Shown: one piece after another, positions 44,057 through 51,541 of the stretch
Numbering within the stretch: the stretch's first letter is position 1
Layout: each line of letters opens with the position of its first letter
Source of the DNA: JAPXSY01 sp033812795
Lineage (GTDB): Bacteria > Verrucomicrobiota > Kiritimatiellia > RFP12 > UBA1067
DNA: 64,000 nt
Direction: 5' to 3'
NCBI GenBank assembly: GCA_033812795.1
Contig: JAPXSY010000004.1
Location: 1 to 64,000 of the forward strand
The notes under the pieces: model-generated
The model's input: only the letters and a program-made list of their open reading frames with translations
The model's database searches: none
Told to the model about the DNA's origin: nothing
Position numbers and translations under genes: made by a program

Positions 44057-44111
44057 GGCGGTTTCCCCGTAAACCGCCGCCGGGCCATGCGGACGCCTCG
44101 GGGAGGCGTCC
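44057..44111. repeat. Two hairpin repeats before pssA stop
   Basis: GGCGGTTT-ccccgt-AAACCGCC (44057-44078) is followed by GGACGCCTC-ggg-GAGGCGTCC (44091-44111), an exact copy of 43764-43784. Together with 43741-43784 the hairpins bracket the composite repeat block. Confidence 0.7.
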
Positions 44112-44153
44112 CTGCCGCACTTTCGGAGTTCGGCGTTCGATGTCCAACATTCG

Positions 44154-45011
44154 TCAATCTTGGGCAGTGGGCGGGGGAGACGGCGCGGCAGCGGTTTTCC
44201 TGTGTTCCCGGCGCAACAAGTTCCGGAAGGCCGCACCGCAGACAGGGATGGAGAGCAGGTAGAGGATGCCGATGATCCCCAGGGTCAGCCAGAACTGGGA
44301 GACGAGCATGCCGATCAGGAACATGACGGTCAGCAGTACCGGCATCAGATAGCGGGGCGGCACGTGCAGGTTTTTGGCGGAGAGGGTCGGAAAACGGCTG
44401 GCCATGAGGATGCCGCAGAGTAGCAGCATGCCTCCCCCGATCCACGGGGATTGCAGGAAGGACGCTCCGGTGTGGAGATGCCAGATCGCGGGCGTCAGGA
44501 CGAGTCCCGCGGCGCCGGGCGCAGGCAGGCCCATGAAAAACGGTTTCCAATGCGGCTGGGTCGGACCGCCGTCCAGCATGATGTTGAACCGCGCGAGGCG
44601 GAAGGCGCAGCACATGGCGTAGAAAAGCGCCAGCGCCCAGAACAGGCCGCGGAACGAATAGGCGGCACTGTCGCGCGCCACGGTCTCCATGATCCAGAAG
44701 TAGACGAAAAGGGCCGGTGCCACGCCGAAGCTCACGAAATCGGCGAGGGAATCCAGTTCCGCGCCGAGTTTGGAAGTGGCGCGCAGCATGCGCGCCACCC
44801 GGCCGTCCAAGCCATCCAGCACGCAGGCGATGATGATCGCGATCACGGCGTTGCGGCTGTGCCCCTCATACCCGCTGCAACTGTAACGGATCGAGGTGAT
44901 GCCGCTCGCCGCCGCCATCAGCGTGACGAGGTTCGGGATCATTGACCGGACCGGCACGCCACGGCGCGCGCGGACCTTGTGCTTACGTTTGCGGAAACGG
45001 AATTTGCCCAT
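44154..45011 (-). CDS. pssA: CDP-diacylglycerol-serine O-phosphatidyltransferase
   Basis: The 285-residue membrane protein has a basic N-terminus (MGKFRFRKRKHKVRARRG) and about eight hydrophobic segments. The CDP-alcohol phosphatidyltransferase motif is complete: DGLDGRVAR, then GAELDSLAD, matching D-x2-DG-x2-AR-x8-G-x3-D-x3-D. It makes phosphatidylserine from CDP-diacylglycerol and serine. It follows psd by 23 bp on the same strand, so the two steps to phosphatidylethanolamine are encoded together. The C-terminus ends in a Pro/Ala-rich tail. Confidence 0.93.
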   Translation of the reverse strand: MGKFRFRKRKHKVRARRGVPVRSMIPNLVTLMAAASGITSIRYSCSGYEGHSRNAVIAIIIACVLDGLDGRVARMLRATSKLGAELDSLADFVSFGVAPALFVYFWIMETVARDSAAYSFRGLFWALALFYAMCCAFRLARFNIMLDGGPTQPHWKPFFMGLPAPGAAGLVLTPAIWHLHTGASFLQSPWIGGGMLLLCGILMASRFPTLSAKNLHVPPRYLMPVLLTVMFLIGMLVSQFWLTLGIIGILYLLSIPVCGAAFRNLLRREHRKTAAAPSPPPTAQD

Positions 45012-45034
45012 AATGGTATCTGGAAAAACGTGTG

Positions 45035-45661
45035 TTAGAGTCGGGCGATTTCGGTTTCGCCCGCGACCATCACTTGCCCGAGACGGACGGTGGGCGTCAC
45101 GCCGGGCGGGAGATACACATCCACCCGGCTGCCGAAGCGGATCAGGCCGAAACGCTCGGCCCGTTCCAATGTCTGGCCTTCGTTGACAAACCGGACGATG
45201 CGGCGGGCGATGAGCCCCGCGATCTGCACCACGGCAAACAGTTGGCCCGAATGCGCGCGCAGGAGATAAAGCTGGCGTTCGTTGTCTGTGCTGGCCTTGT
45301 CGCGTGACGCGTTGAAAAAGGCACCCGGCACGTAACGGGTCTTCACCACGGTTCCGGCCGCGGGCATCCGGTTGACATGGACGTTGAACACGCTCATGAA
45401 GACGCTGACGCGCCAGACCGGTGTTTCATCCTCCGTCAGCTCGATGGGGAAAGGGAGCTGCGTGATGAGGCTGACGATCCCGTCCGCCGGGCTGACCACG
45501 GCGCGGGGATCAGCGGGCGGCACACGCTCCGGGTCGCGGAAAAAGAGGTAAACCCCGTAGGTCAGCAGCACTCCCGGCAGACCCAGCGGAAGGCGGATCC
45601 ATGTGAGCAGCAGGGCGATCCCTGCGGCCGCGAACACCCAAGCGCGGCCCTCCGGGTGCAT
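45035..45661 (-). CDS. psd: Phosphatidylserine decarboxylase, short (archaeal-type)
   Basis: The ATG at 45661 (MHPEGRAWVFAAAGIALLL) gives 208 residues, the usual size of the short PSD class; the frame is open to 45760 but only with TTG or GTG starts. A membrane hairpin near residues 8-45 is followed by FFRDPER, SPADGIV and VFMSVFNVHVNR. Near the C-terminus IRFGSRVDVYLP contains the Gly-Ser self-cleavage site that creates the pyruvoyl group. It converts phosphatidylserine to phosphatidylethanolamine. It is divergent from adk across about 180 bp. Confidence 0.92.
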   Translation of the reverse strand: MHPEGRAWVFAAAGIALLLTWIRLPLGLPGVLLTYGVYLFFRDPERVPPADPRAVVSPADGIVSLITQLPFPIELTEDETPVWRVSVFMSVFNVHVNRMPAAGTVVKTRYVPGAFFNASRDKASTDNERQLYLLRAHSGQLFAVVQIAGLIARRIVRFVNEGQTLERAERFGLIRFGSRVDVYLPPGVTPTVRLGQVMVAGETEIARL

Positions 45662-45801
45662 CCGGGGGAAAAGAAAGCGTTTACAGGACAAATCTGGTGT
45701 ACTCACAAGAGAAAACCCCAATGAAAAAACCAGTATGTCAGGAGAGGGGGGGCAATGCAAGAACGGAACGAAAATCGGCGGCGACCGCGAAAGATTTCGC
45801 G

Positions 45802-45830
45802 TTGCGTCGCGTGCGCGGACCTGATAAAGT
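45802..45830 (+). promoter_or_regulatory. Candidate promoter of the adk-rplQ operon
   Basis: TTGCGT (45802-45807) and TAAAGT (45825-45830) are 17 bp apart and end 13 bp before the adk start codon. The consensus match is modest and would leave a very short leader. An upstream start of transcription is possible. Confidence 0.35.
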
Positions 45831-45843
45831 TACACGCCCATAC

Positions 45844-46491
45844 ATGAAAATAGTCGTTCTTCTGGGTGGACCGGGTTCGGGGAAAGGCACCATCGCCACG
45901 CGGCTGGTGGCTGCGGACCGCACGTTCCGTCATGTTTCGAGCGGAGATCTTTTGCGTGAGGCGGTGCGGCTTCAAACGGATGCGGGGCGTGAGGCGGACG
46001 GGTATATGAAGCGGGGCGAGTTGGTGCCGGACGAACTGGTCGCCGCGATGATCCGGGAATGGATGGGGCGGTCCGGCGAGGGTGCGAGCACTCTGCTGCT
46101 GGACGGATTCCCCCGCACGGTGCGGCAGGCCGAGATTTTGGACGAGACGGCGGCTGGTTGCGGGGCCGAGCTTTCCGCGGCCGTGTTGCTTGAGGTGGAC
46201 GACGCGACCCTGTTCGACCGGATTGCCGGACGGCGCGGTTGTCCAGGATGCGGGGCGGGGTATCACGTGACGAATATCCCGCCCAAGCGGGAGGGCGTGT
46301 GCGATGTGTGCGGGAGCGCACTGGTGACCCGGAAAGACGACAGTTTCGAGACGGTGCGGAACCGGCTGGAGGTGTATCGGAACCAGACCCTTCCCCTGAT
46401 TGATTTTTATCGGGCGCGAGGCGTGTTGCGGCGGGTGGCCGGCACGGGGCCGATTGAGGGGATTGTGGATCGGGTCAGGTGCGCGATATGA
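45844..46491 (+). CDS. adk: Adenylate kinase, long zinc-type
   Basis: The 215-residue enzyme starts at the ATG that gives MKIVVLLGGPGSGKGT, with the P-loop at residues 8-16. LLDGFPRT and the NMP-binding region follow. The LID domain carries four cysteines (CPGCGAGYH and CDVCGSA) that should bind structural zinc, as in Gram-positive and many PVC enzymes. It balances AMP, ADP and ATP in the cytoplasm. It begins the run adk-map-rpmJ-rpsM-rpsK-rpsD-rpoA-rplQ. In many bacteria secY precedes adk, but here the opposite-strand psd gene does, so the spc/alpha region is split. Confidence 0.96.
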   Translation: MKIVVLLGGPGSGKGTIATRLVAADRTFRHVSSGDLLREAVRLQTDAGREADGYMKRGELVPDELVAAMIREWMGRSGEGASTLLLDGFPRTVRQAEILDETAAGCGAELSAAVLLEVDDATLFDRIAGRRGCPGCGAGYHVTNIPPKREGVCDVCGSALVTRKDDSFETVRNRLEVYRNQTLPLIDFYRARGVLRRVAGTGPIEGIVDRVRCAI

Positions 46492-47258
46492 TGGCGATAC
46501 CGGTGAAAAACGCTGCGGAGTTGGAGGCGATGCGCGTGAGCGGCAGGATGACCGCGGAGGTCCTGCGGCAGGTGGCGGAGGCGGTGCGGCCGGGCGTGAC
46601 GACGGGTGAGTTGGATGCCCTGACCCGGCGGCTCATCGGGGAGATGGGGGCCAAACCCTCGTTTCTCGGGTACCGCGGGTATCCGGGCGCGATTTGTATT
46701 TCGATCAACGATGAAGTGATCCACGGCATTCCGGGAAGCCGGGTTGTGCAACCGGGTGACGTGGTGAGCCTTGACGTAGGAGTGTATTACAACGGGTTCA
46801 ACGGGGATTCGGCCACCACCGTGATGGTGGGGGTCCGGGATCCCGATACGATCCGTCTGGTGGAGGCGACCCGCCGCGCATTGGCGGCGGGAGTGGCCGC
46901 TGTCAGGCCGGGTGCCCGGCTCTCCGATGTTTCGCATGCGGTGGAAAGCGTCGCGCGGGCATCGGGGTGTTCGGTGGTCCGGGATTTCGTCGGTCACGGC
47001 GTGGGGCGTCATCTCCACGAGGAACCGCAGATCCCGAACTACGGGTTGCCCGGACGCGGTCCCGTCCTGAAGCCGGGGATGACGTTGGCGATTGAGCCGA
47101 TGGTCAATCTCGGCAGGCCGGAAGTGGCCGTTTTGGATGACGGGTGGACCGTGGTGACGCGGGACGGGAAACCGTCCGCGCACTTCGAGCACACCGTGGC
47201 CGTGCTCGAAGAAGGGGCGGAGATTCTGACGCGGTCAGAGAATTTCCAAACTTTGTGA
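46488..47258 (+). CDS. map: Methionine aminopeptidase type I
   Basis: The start at 46488 overlaps the adk stop (ATGA); 46491 is an equally possible ATG. The 256-residue enzyme carries all metal ligands of the pita-bread fold: Asp in SLDVGVYY and NGDSATT, His in GHGVGRHLHEEP, Glu in LAIEPM and FEHTVAV. It removes the initiator methionine from new proteins. It is followed after 61 bp by rpmJ; the infA gene that often lies between them is absent here. Confidence 0.95.
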   Translation: MMAIPVKNAAELEAMRVSGRMTAEVLRQVAEAVRPGVTTGELDALTRRLIGEMGAKPSFLGYRGYPGAICISINDEVIHGIPGSRVVQPGDVVSLDVGVYYNGFNGDSATTVMVGVRDPDTIRLVEATRRALAAGVAAVRPGARLSDVSHAVESVARASGCSVVRDFVGHGVGRHLHEEPQIPNYGLPGRGPVLKPGMTLAIEPMVNLGRPEVAVLDDGWTVVTRDGKPSAHFEHTVAVLEEGAEILTRSENFQTL

Positions 47259-47319
47259 TAGACAGGGCGACGGACTTTTGGTTCAATCTAAAACCTTTTT
47301 TTGAACAAGGGAAAAGACC

Positions 47320-47433
47320 ATGAAGGTTCGCAGTTCAGTGCGGCGCATTTGTGAGCGTTGCCGGGTGGTACGTCGCAAAGGCGTCGTTCGCATCATTTGT
47401 ACGAATCCCCGCCATAAGCAGCGCCAAGGTTAA
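47320..47433 (+). CDS. rpmJ: 50S ribosomal protein bL36
   Basis: This 37-residue frame reads MKVRSSVRRICERCRVVRRK and ends PRHKQRQG. The zinc ligands Cys11, Cys14 and Cys27 with His32 are all present (CERC, CTNPRH). It starts eight bases after GGGAAAAG and is followed 15 bp later by rpsM, the usual order. Confidence 0.95.
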   Translation: MKVRSSVRRICERCRVVRRKGVVRIICTNPRHKQRQG

Positions 47434-47448
47434 CGGAAGAGGACAACC

Positions 47449-47853
47449 ATGCCGAGATTGATGGGTGTGGATATCCCGGGCAGGAAGCGTGTGGAATACG
47501 CGCTCCGGTATATTCATGGAATCGGTCCCAAACGGGCCCGTGACGTGGTCGAGTTTTGTAAAATTGACCCGGCCAAAAAAGCGGACGATCTCTCGCCGGA
47601 CGAGATCCGGCAGATCGTGGCGCACATTCAGGACAAATACCGGGTGGAAGGCGATCTCCGGCGTGAGGTTTCGCAGAACATCCGCCGTCTGATCAGCATT
47701 GGGACGTACCGCGGATTGCGCCATAAGCGCGGGCTGCCGGTACGCGGGCAACGGACCCGCACCAATGCGCGGACCCGGAAGGGTGGAAAACGGACGGTGG
47801 GTGCGGTGCGTGACAAGATGGCACGGGCGGCCATCAAGGCCAAGAGCTCCTAA
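47449..47853 (+). CDS. rpsM: 30S ribosomal protein uS13
   Basis: The 134-residue protein has the family features: LMGVDIPGRKRVEYALRYIH at the N-terminus, the helix-two-turns-helix GIGPKRARDV and the basic tail GLPVRGQRTRTNARTRKGGK. It is slightly longer than the E. coli protein. It contacts 16S rRNA in the head of the small subunit. It is followed by rpsK after 77 bp. Confidence 0.97.
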   Translation: MPRLMGVDIPGRKRVEYALRYIHGIGPKRARDVVEFCKIDPAKKADDLSPDEIRQIVAHIQDKYRVEGDLRREVSQNIRRLISIGTYRGLRHKRGLPVRGQRTRTNARTRKGGKRTVGAVRDKMARAAIKAKSS

Positions 47854-47930
47854 CAACCCGGCGTCGGCACGGCTCTCTGCTGTTAGCGCAGGGGGAAGGT
47901 GCCCGCCACACCATTTAAAGGCTGAGACGC

Positions 47931-48443
47931 ATGAGCGAAGAAGAAGCGAAGAAAGAAGCGAAGAAAGAAGAAGAGCAGGCCGCTGCTTCCGAGCAGCAGC
48001 CGGAGATCAGTGAGGCGCAGGCCGTGTTATCCGAGGGGGATGACCCCACCAAAACCGGTACCGCGGATGTGGCTAAGAAAAAAGGCAAGACAAAGTCGAT
48101 TCCCGCGGGCATCGCCTTTGTCCGGTCGACGTTCAACAACACGCTGGTATCGATTACGGATGCCCGCGGCGGGGTGATCGCCTGGAGTTCGGCCGGGAAG
48201 GCCGGATTCAAGGGATCGCGCAAGAGCACCGCGTTCGCGGCCACCATGGTAGCGCAGGATGCCGCCCGTCAGGCGATCGCCAAAGGGATGCACGAAGTGG
48301 AAGTCAGGATTCAGGGCGCAGGCGCGGGCCGCGAATCGGCCGTGCGCGCGATCCAGTCCGTCGGCATTCACATCACCCTGCTCAAGGATTGCACGCCGAT
48401 CCCCCATAACGGGTGCCGTCCGCGTAAACGGAGGAGAGTCTAA
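47931..48443 (+). CDS. rpsK: 30S ribosomal protein uS11 with acidic N-terminal extension
   Basis: From about residue 52 the protein is standard uS11: GIAFVRSTFNNTLVSITDA, GFKGSRKSTAFAA and the basic end IPHNGCRPRKRRRV. The first 50 residues are an Ala/Glu/Lys/Gln-rich extension (SEEEAKKEAKKEEEQ) that standard uS11 proteins (about 130 residues) lack. The ATG at 47931 lies 10 bp after AAGGCTGAG, a poor site, but no downstream start is better placed. It follows rpsM by 77 bp, a larger gap than elsewhere in the operon. Confidence 0.95.
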   Translation: MSEEEAKKEAKKEEEQAAASEQQPEISEAQAVLSEGDDPTKTGTADVAKKKGKTKSIPAGIAFVRSTFNNTLVSITDARGGVIAWSSAGKAGFKGSRKSTAFAATMVAQDAARQAIAKGMHEVEVRIQGAGAGRESAVRAIQSVGIHITLLKDCTPIPHNGCRPRKRRRV

Positions 48444-48444
48444 C

Positions 48445-49074
48445 ATGGGAAGATATACTGGCCCCGTTTGCCGCATTTGCCGGCGCGAGGGGCAAAAGCT
48501 GTTTTTGAAGGGCGCACGGTGCTACATGGCGAAGTGCGCGATCGAGCAGGGCAAGCCGGCGCCCGGTCAGCACGGCACGCGCCGCGGCCGTAAAATTTCC
48601 GGATACGGGGAGCAACTCCGCCAGAAGCAGAGCCTGCGACGCCAGTTCGGCATGCAGGAACTGCAGTTCAAGCGGTTCTTCAAAGAGGCCCTGCGCCGGA
48701 AAGGGGTCACCGGCGAGATCTTGCTGCAGTTGTTGGAAACCCGCATGGACAATCTGGTTTACCGGCTCGGTTTCGCGTCTTCGCGCCGCGCTGCCCGTCA
48801 GTTCGTGCTCCACGGCCACATGGCGGTGAACGGCAAGAAGGTCGCGGTCCCCTCCATGATCCTCAAGGTCGGGGATGTGATTGAAGTCCGGGACCGCGCA
48901 CGTAGCCGAGACCTCGCCACACGCAGCCTTGAGGCCGCCACCACCCAGCAGACGCCGGCCTGGCTCGCGCTGGACAGGAAGGCCTTCCGCGCTGAGTTGT
49001 TGAGTATCCCGACGCGCGAGCAGATCGCGCCGATCGTGGATGAGCAGGCGATTGTCGAATTGTACTCGCGTTAA
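48445..49074 (+). CDS. rpsD: 30S ribosomal protein uS4, zinc-type
   Basis: The ATG at 48445 lies one base after the rpsK stop codon and behind GGAGGAG. The 209-residue protein begins MGRYTGPVCRICRREGQK and keeps four Cys (CRIC and CYMAKC) expected to bind zinc. The S4 RNA-binding domain (about residues 98-165: MDNLVYRLGFASSRRAARQF) is intact. It organises 16S rRNA early in assembly and may act as a translational repressor of this operon, as in E. coli; no such site was identified. Confidence 0.97.
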   Translation: MGRYTGPVCRICRREGQKLFLKGARCYMAKCAIEQGKPAPGQHGTRRGRKISGYGEQLRQKQSLRRQFGMQELQFKRFFKEALRRKGVTGEILLQLLETRMDNLVYRLGFASSRRAARQFVLHGHMAVNGKKVAVPSMILKVGDVIEVRDRARSRDLATRSLEAATTQQTPAWLALDRKAFRAELLSIPTREQIAPIVDEQAIVELYSR

Positions 49075-49139
49075 GCGCAGATGTACTGACGGCCGCCGTC
49101 TCCCAAAGGGGGGGCGGGCGGTCTGAAAGGAATGGGAAC

Positions 49140-50135
49140 ATGCCGATTCGTTTAAGCCATTTTGAGATGCCCCGGCGCGTGCAGAAGGAAGAGAACACCG
49201 CGACCGCGACCTATACGCGTTTTGTCGCGGAGCCGTTTGAGGTGGGTTACGCCCGCACCATCGGCAACTCGATCCGACGTGTGCTGTTGTCCTCTATCGA
49301 GGGCGTGGCGGTCACCTCCGTGAAGATCGCGGGCGCGAGTCACGAGTTCTGCGCCCTGCCCGGCATCAGCGAGGATGTCACGGACATCATCCTGAACCTC
49401 AAGCGGCTGTTGTTCAAGAGCTATAGCCGTAACCCGGTCTGGATCAAGTTGCACAAGAAGGGGCCGTGCGTCGTGACGGCGGCGGATTTTGCCGAGGAGA
49501 GTGCGGTGGAGGTGCTCAACCCCACTCAGTACATCGCCACGCTGGATACAGACGGGGTGCTGGACCTGGAGGCGGAAATCCGTATAGGACGCGGGTTCTG
49601 TCCGGCCGAGGGCAACAAGACGCCGGAACAGGAGATCGGGCGCATTCCGATCGATAGCGTTTTCTCTCCGGTCACCCGTGTGAATTTCCTCGTGGAAAAC
49701 ACCCGGGTGGGGCAGCGCACGGATTATGAGAAGCTGATCCTCGATGTCTGGACCGACGGGCGTGTCTCGCCGGAGGAAGCCCTCAAGACCTCGGCGGCCG
49801 TGTTGCGCCACCACCTCGACGTGTTTGTGGACTATAGCGAGGAAGTGCTGGAGTTCGAGGAGTCGGAGAAGAAGGTCGATGAGGAGCGTGACCGTCTGCG
49901 CCGTATCCTTAACATGAGCGTGAACGAGATCGAGTTGAGTGTCCGCGCCGCGAACTGCCTGAACAACGCGAACATCACCACGGTGGGCGAGTTGGCGATG
50001 AAGACCGAGGCCGACATGTTGAAGTACCGGAACTTCGGCAAGAAATCGCTGAACGAGATCAAGGATAAACTCACCGAGTTGGGGCTCTATCTGGGGTACA
50101 AGTTCGACCCGGACCTGTTCGAAGATAACAAGTAA
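49140..50135 (+). CDS. rpoA: RNA polymerase alpha subunit
   Basis: The 331-residue protein has the N-terminal dimerisation domain (ARTIGNSIRRVLLSSIEGVA, about residues 20-235) and, after a charged linker (EEVLEFEESEKKVDEERDR), the C-terminal helix-hairpin domain (about 255-320: NCLNNANITTVGELAMKTEA, NFGKKSLNEIKDKL) that contacts UP elements and activators. The start codon follows AAAGGAATGGGAAC. Gene order rpsD-rpoA-rplQ is the conserved alpha-operon end. Confidence 0.97.
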   Translation: MPIRLSHFEMPRRVQKEENTATATYTRFVAEPFEVGYARTIGNSIRRVLLSSIEGVAVTSVKIAGASHEFCALPGISEDVTDIILNLKRLLFKSYSRNPVWIKLHKKGPCVVTAADFAEESAVEVLNPTQYIATLDTDGVLDLEAEIRIGRGFCPAEGNKTPEQEIGRIPIDSVFSPVTRVNFLVENTRVGQRTDYEKLILDVWTDGRVSPEEALKTSAAVLRHHLDVFVDYSEEVLEFEESEKKVDEERDRLRRILNMSVNEIELSVRAANCLNNANITTVGELAMKTEADMLKYRNFGKKSLNEIKDKLTELGLYLGYKFDPDLFEDNK

Positions 50136-50154
50136 ACGTTTGAGGTTCTGAGAG

Positions 50155-50565
50155 ATGCGTCATAAAAGATTAGCGAAAAAGTTCGGGCGGTCCATGTCAC
50201 ATCGTAAGGCGCTCATGAGCAGCCTTGTGGCGAATCTGGTGCTGCAGGACAGCATCAAGACGACGTTGGCCAAAGCGAAACAGGCCCGTAAGGATGCCGA
50301 GAAGATGGTCACGCTGGCCCGGAAAGGGACCTTGGCCTCACGGCGTCTTGCGGCGGCGCGTCTGCGGAGCCCGTCCGCCGTGCAGAGGCTGTTTGACAGC
50401 GTCGTGCCGGCGATGGACGGTCGGAACGGTGGCTACACGCGGATTCTTAAACTCGGCCAACGCCGCAGTGACGGCTCGGAGATGTGCCTGTTGCAGTGGG
50501 TCGTGCCTCCGGTGAAGAAGGCCGAGGCTGTTGAAGCGGACGCTGCGGCGGCGAAGAAAAGCTGA
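50155..50565 (+). CDS. rplQ: 50S ribosomal protein bL17
   Basis: The 136-residue product has the family start MRHKRLAKKFGRSMSHRKAL, then NLVLQDSIKTTLAKAKQARK and the C-terminal GGYTRILKLGQRRSDGSEMC. An Ala/Lys-rich tail of about 20 residues (EAVEADAAAAKKS) extends past the core. It is the last gene of the operon, 30 bp before an intrinsic terminator. Confidence 0.97.
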   Translation: MRHKRLAKKFGRSMSHRKALMSSLVANLVLQDSIKTTLAKAKQARKDAEKMVTLARKGTLASRRLAAARLRSPSAVQRLFDSVVPAMDGRNGGYTRILKLGQRRSDGSEMCLLQWVVPPVKKAEAVEADAAAAKKS

Positions 50566-50588
50566 GCCGACTGCCTGCCTGACGCGGT

Positions 50589-51065
50589 CTAAAAGGACGG
50601 TCCCCGATGGGGGCCGTCTTTTTCCTTTTCAACCCCCTGCCGCCGATGGCGCGCGCGTACCCGCCAGCCCGCCAGCCCCGCCGCTATCGACGCACCCAAC
50701 AGATTGGCCAGCGCGTCGAACCAGTCGAATCCACGGCTCACGGTCAGCCCGTGCTGGAAAAACTCCATGAGCAGCCCGTACCCGCCTGCGGCCAGTGCCA
50801 CGCCGGTCCAGCAGGAGGCCCGTTCTTTGGCCTTTGGCGAGAGGGCGTGAAAAAGCGCGCGGGACAGCGCCGCATAGAGCAGGGCGTGGATCAGCTTGTC
50901 CCATCCCGGAATAAACGCCGCGGAAGGTATGACGCGCTTGAAATATGCGGCGGGAAGCAACGAGAGCATCGGGATCGCCAGCGCGATGAAAGTCGCCGGG
51001 GCAAAACGGGCAAAGGCCTGATGGCGAAAATCGAAGTTTCCGGAATCCTTTTTGTCCATGACCAT
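50589..51065 (-). CDS. VanZ-family membrane protein
   Basis: The 158-residue protein has four predicted membrane helices and the VanZ-like pattern: FIPGWDKLIHALLYAALSRA, ASCWTGVALAAGGYGLLMEF and FDWFDALANLLGASIAAGLA. A second ATG six bases on (51059) is equally plausible. The C-terminal tail (RRQGVEKEKDGPHRGPSF) is written in the rplQ terminator hairpin. VanZ-like proteins occur widely and only the original confers teicoplanin resistance, so a resistance role should not be assumed. It is the last gene of the nadA-led minus-strand run. Confidence 0.8.
   Translation of the reverse strand: MVMDKKDSGNFDFRHQAFARFAPATFIALAIPMLSLLPAAYFKRVIPSAAFIPGWDKLIHALLYAALSRALFHALSPKAKERASCWTGVALAAGGYGLLMEFFQHGLTVSRGFDWFDALANLLGASIAAGLAGWRVRARHRRQGVEKEKDGPHRGPSF
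50596..50623 (+). terminator. Intrinsic terminator after rplQ
   Basis: GACGGTCCCC (50596-50605) pairs with GGGGGCCGTC (50609-50618) with one G-U pair, followed by TTTTT. It ends the adk-rplQ operon. The hairpin lies within the last codons of the convergent VanZ-like gene. Confidence 0.85.
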
Positions 51066-51082
51066 AATCGATCGGGATCGTG

Positions 51083-51541
51083 TTACGGCTGTTGTTCGGC
51101 TTCGATGGACAGAACGCGGCCGTTCCGGAACTCGATGCGCCGATATTCGTAAGGGTGGTGGAAGAGGTCGGGGGACCAGAAGGTTTCGCGCCGCCAGATG
51201 ACTCGTCCGCGCGCGGTTCGGACCGGATACAGGATAGGGCGCGCGGTCTCCACGGGCACGGCGTCGTAGGAGACATACGACCAGATGTTGTTGGTGGTTG
51301 TGCCGGTCACTTTCTGGAACACGCGGTCGGGGGTGCCGTAGAGGATCCAGACCGCATCCTCGGAATCCCCCGCCATGAGCACGCCTTCCCGCAGGCGCTG
51401 CTGGGTTTCAGGCGGCAGCGTCTCGAAAAACGCATGCTTCTGGCCGATGCGTTTTTCGATCAGCTCGCGCTGGGTGGCGCATCCCGCAAACAGGAGGGCG
51501 CTTGCCATCGCAGCCAACGGGAAGGTTCGCCACGCAGTCAT
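51083..51541 (-). CDS. Small lipoprotein, possible BamE/SmpA-like
   Basis: The ATG at 51541 overlaps the stop of the upstream gene (ATGA) and gives MTAWRTFPLAAMASALLFAG before the lipidated Cys21. The mature 132 residues contain LMAGDSEDAVWILYGTPDRV, similar to the repeated helix-turn of BamE/SmpA-like lipoproteins (a motif of the type G-x-S-x-x-x-V-x-x-x-x-G-x-P), then a Trp/Tyr-rich beta-part (NNIWSYVSYDAVP, RRETFWSPDLFHHPYEYRRI). Resemblance to BamE is weak. Coupling to the 739-residue membrane protein suggests a joint envelope task. Confidence 0.65.
   Translation of the reverse strand: MTAWRTFPLAAMASALLFAGCATQRELIEKRIGQKHAFFETLPPETQQRLREGVLMAGDSEDAVWILYGTPDRVFQKVTGTTTNNIWSYVSYDAVPVETARPILYPVRTARGRVIWRRETFWSPDLFHHPYEYRRIEFRNGRVLSIEAEQQP

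Noticed and set aside
50589..51065. Teicoplanin-resistance gene based on VanZ similarity
   Set aside because: VanZ-like membrane proteins are widespread and mostly unrelated to resistance; there is no van cluster here.
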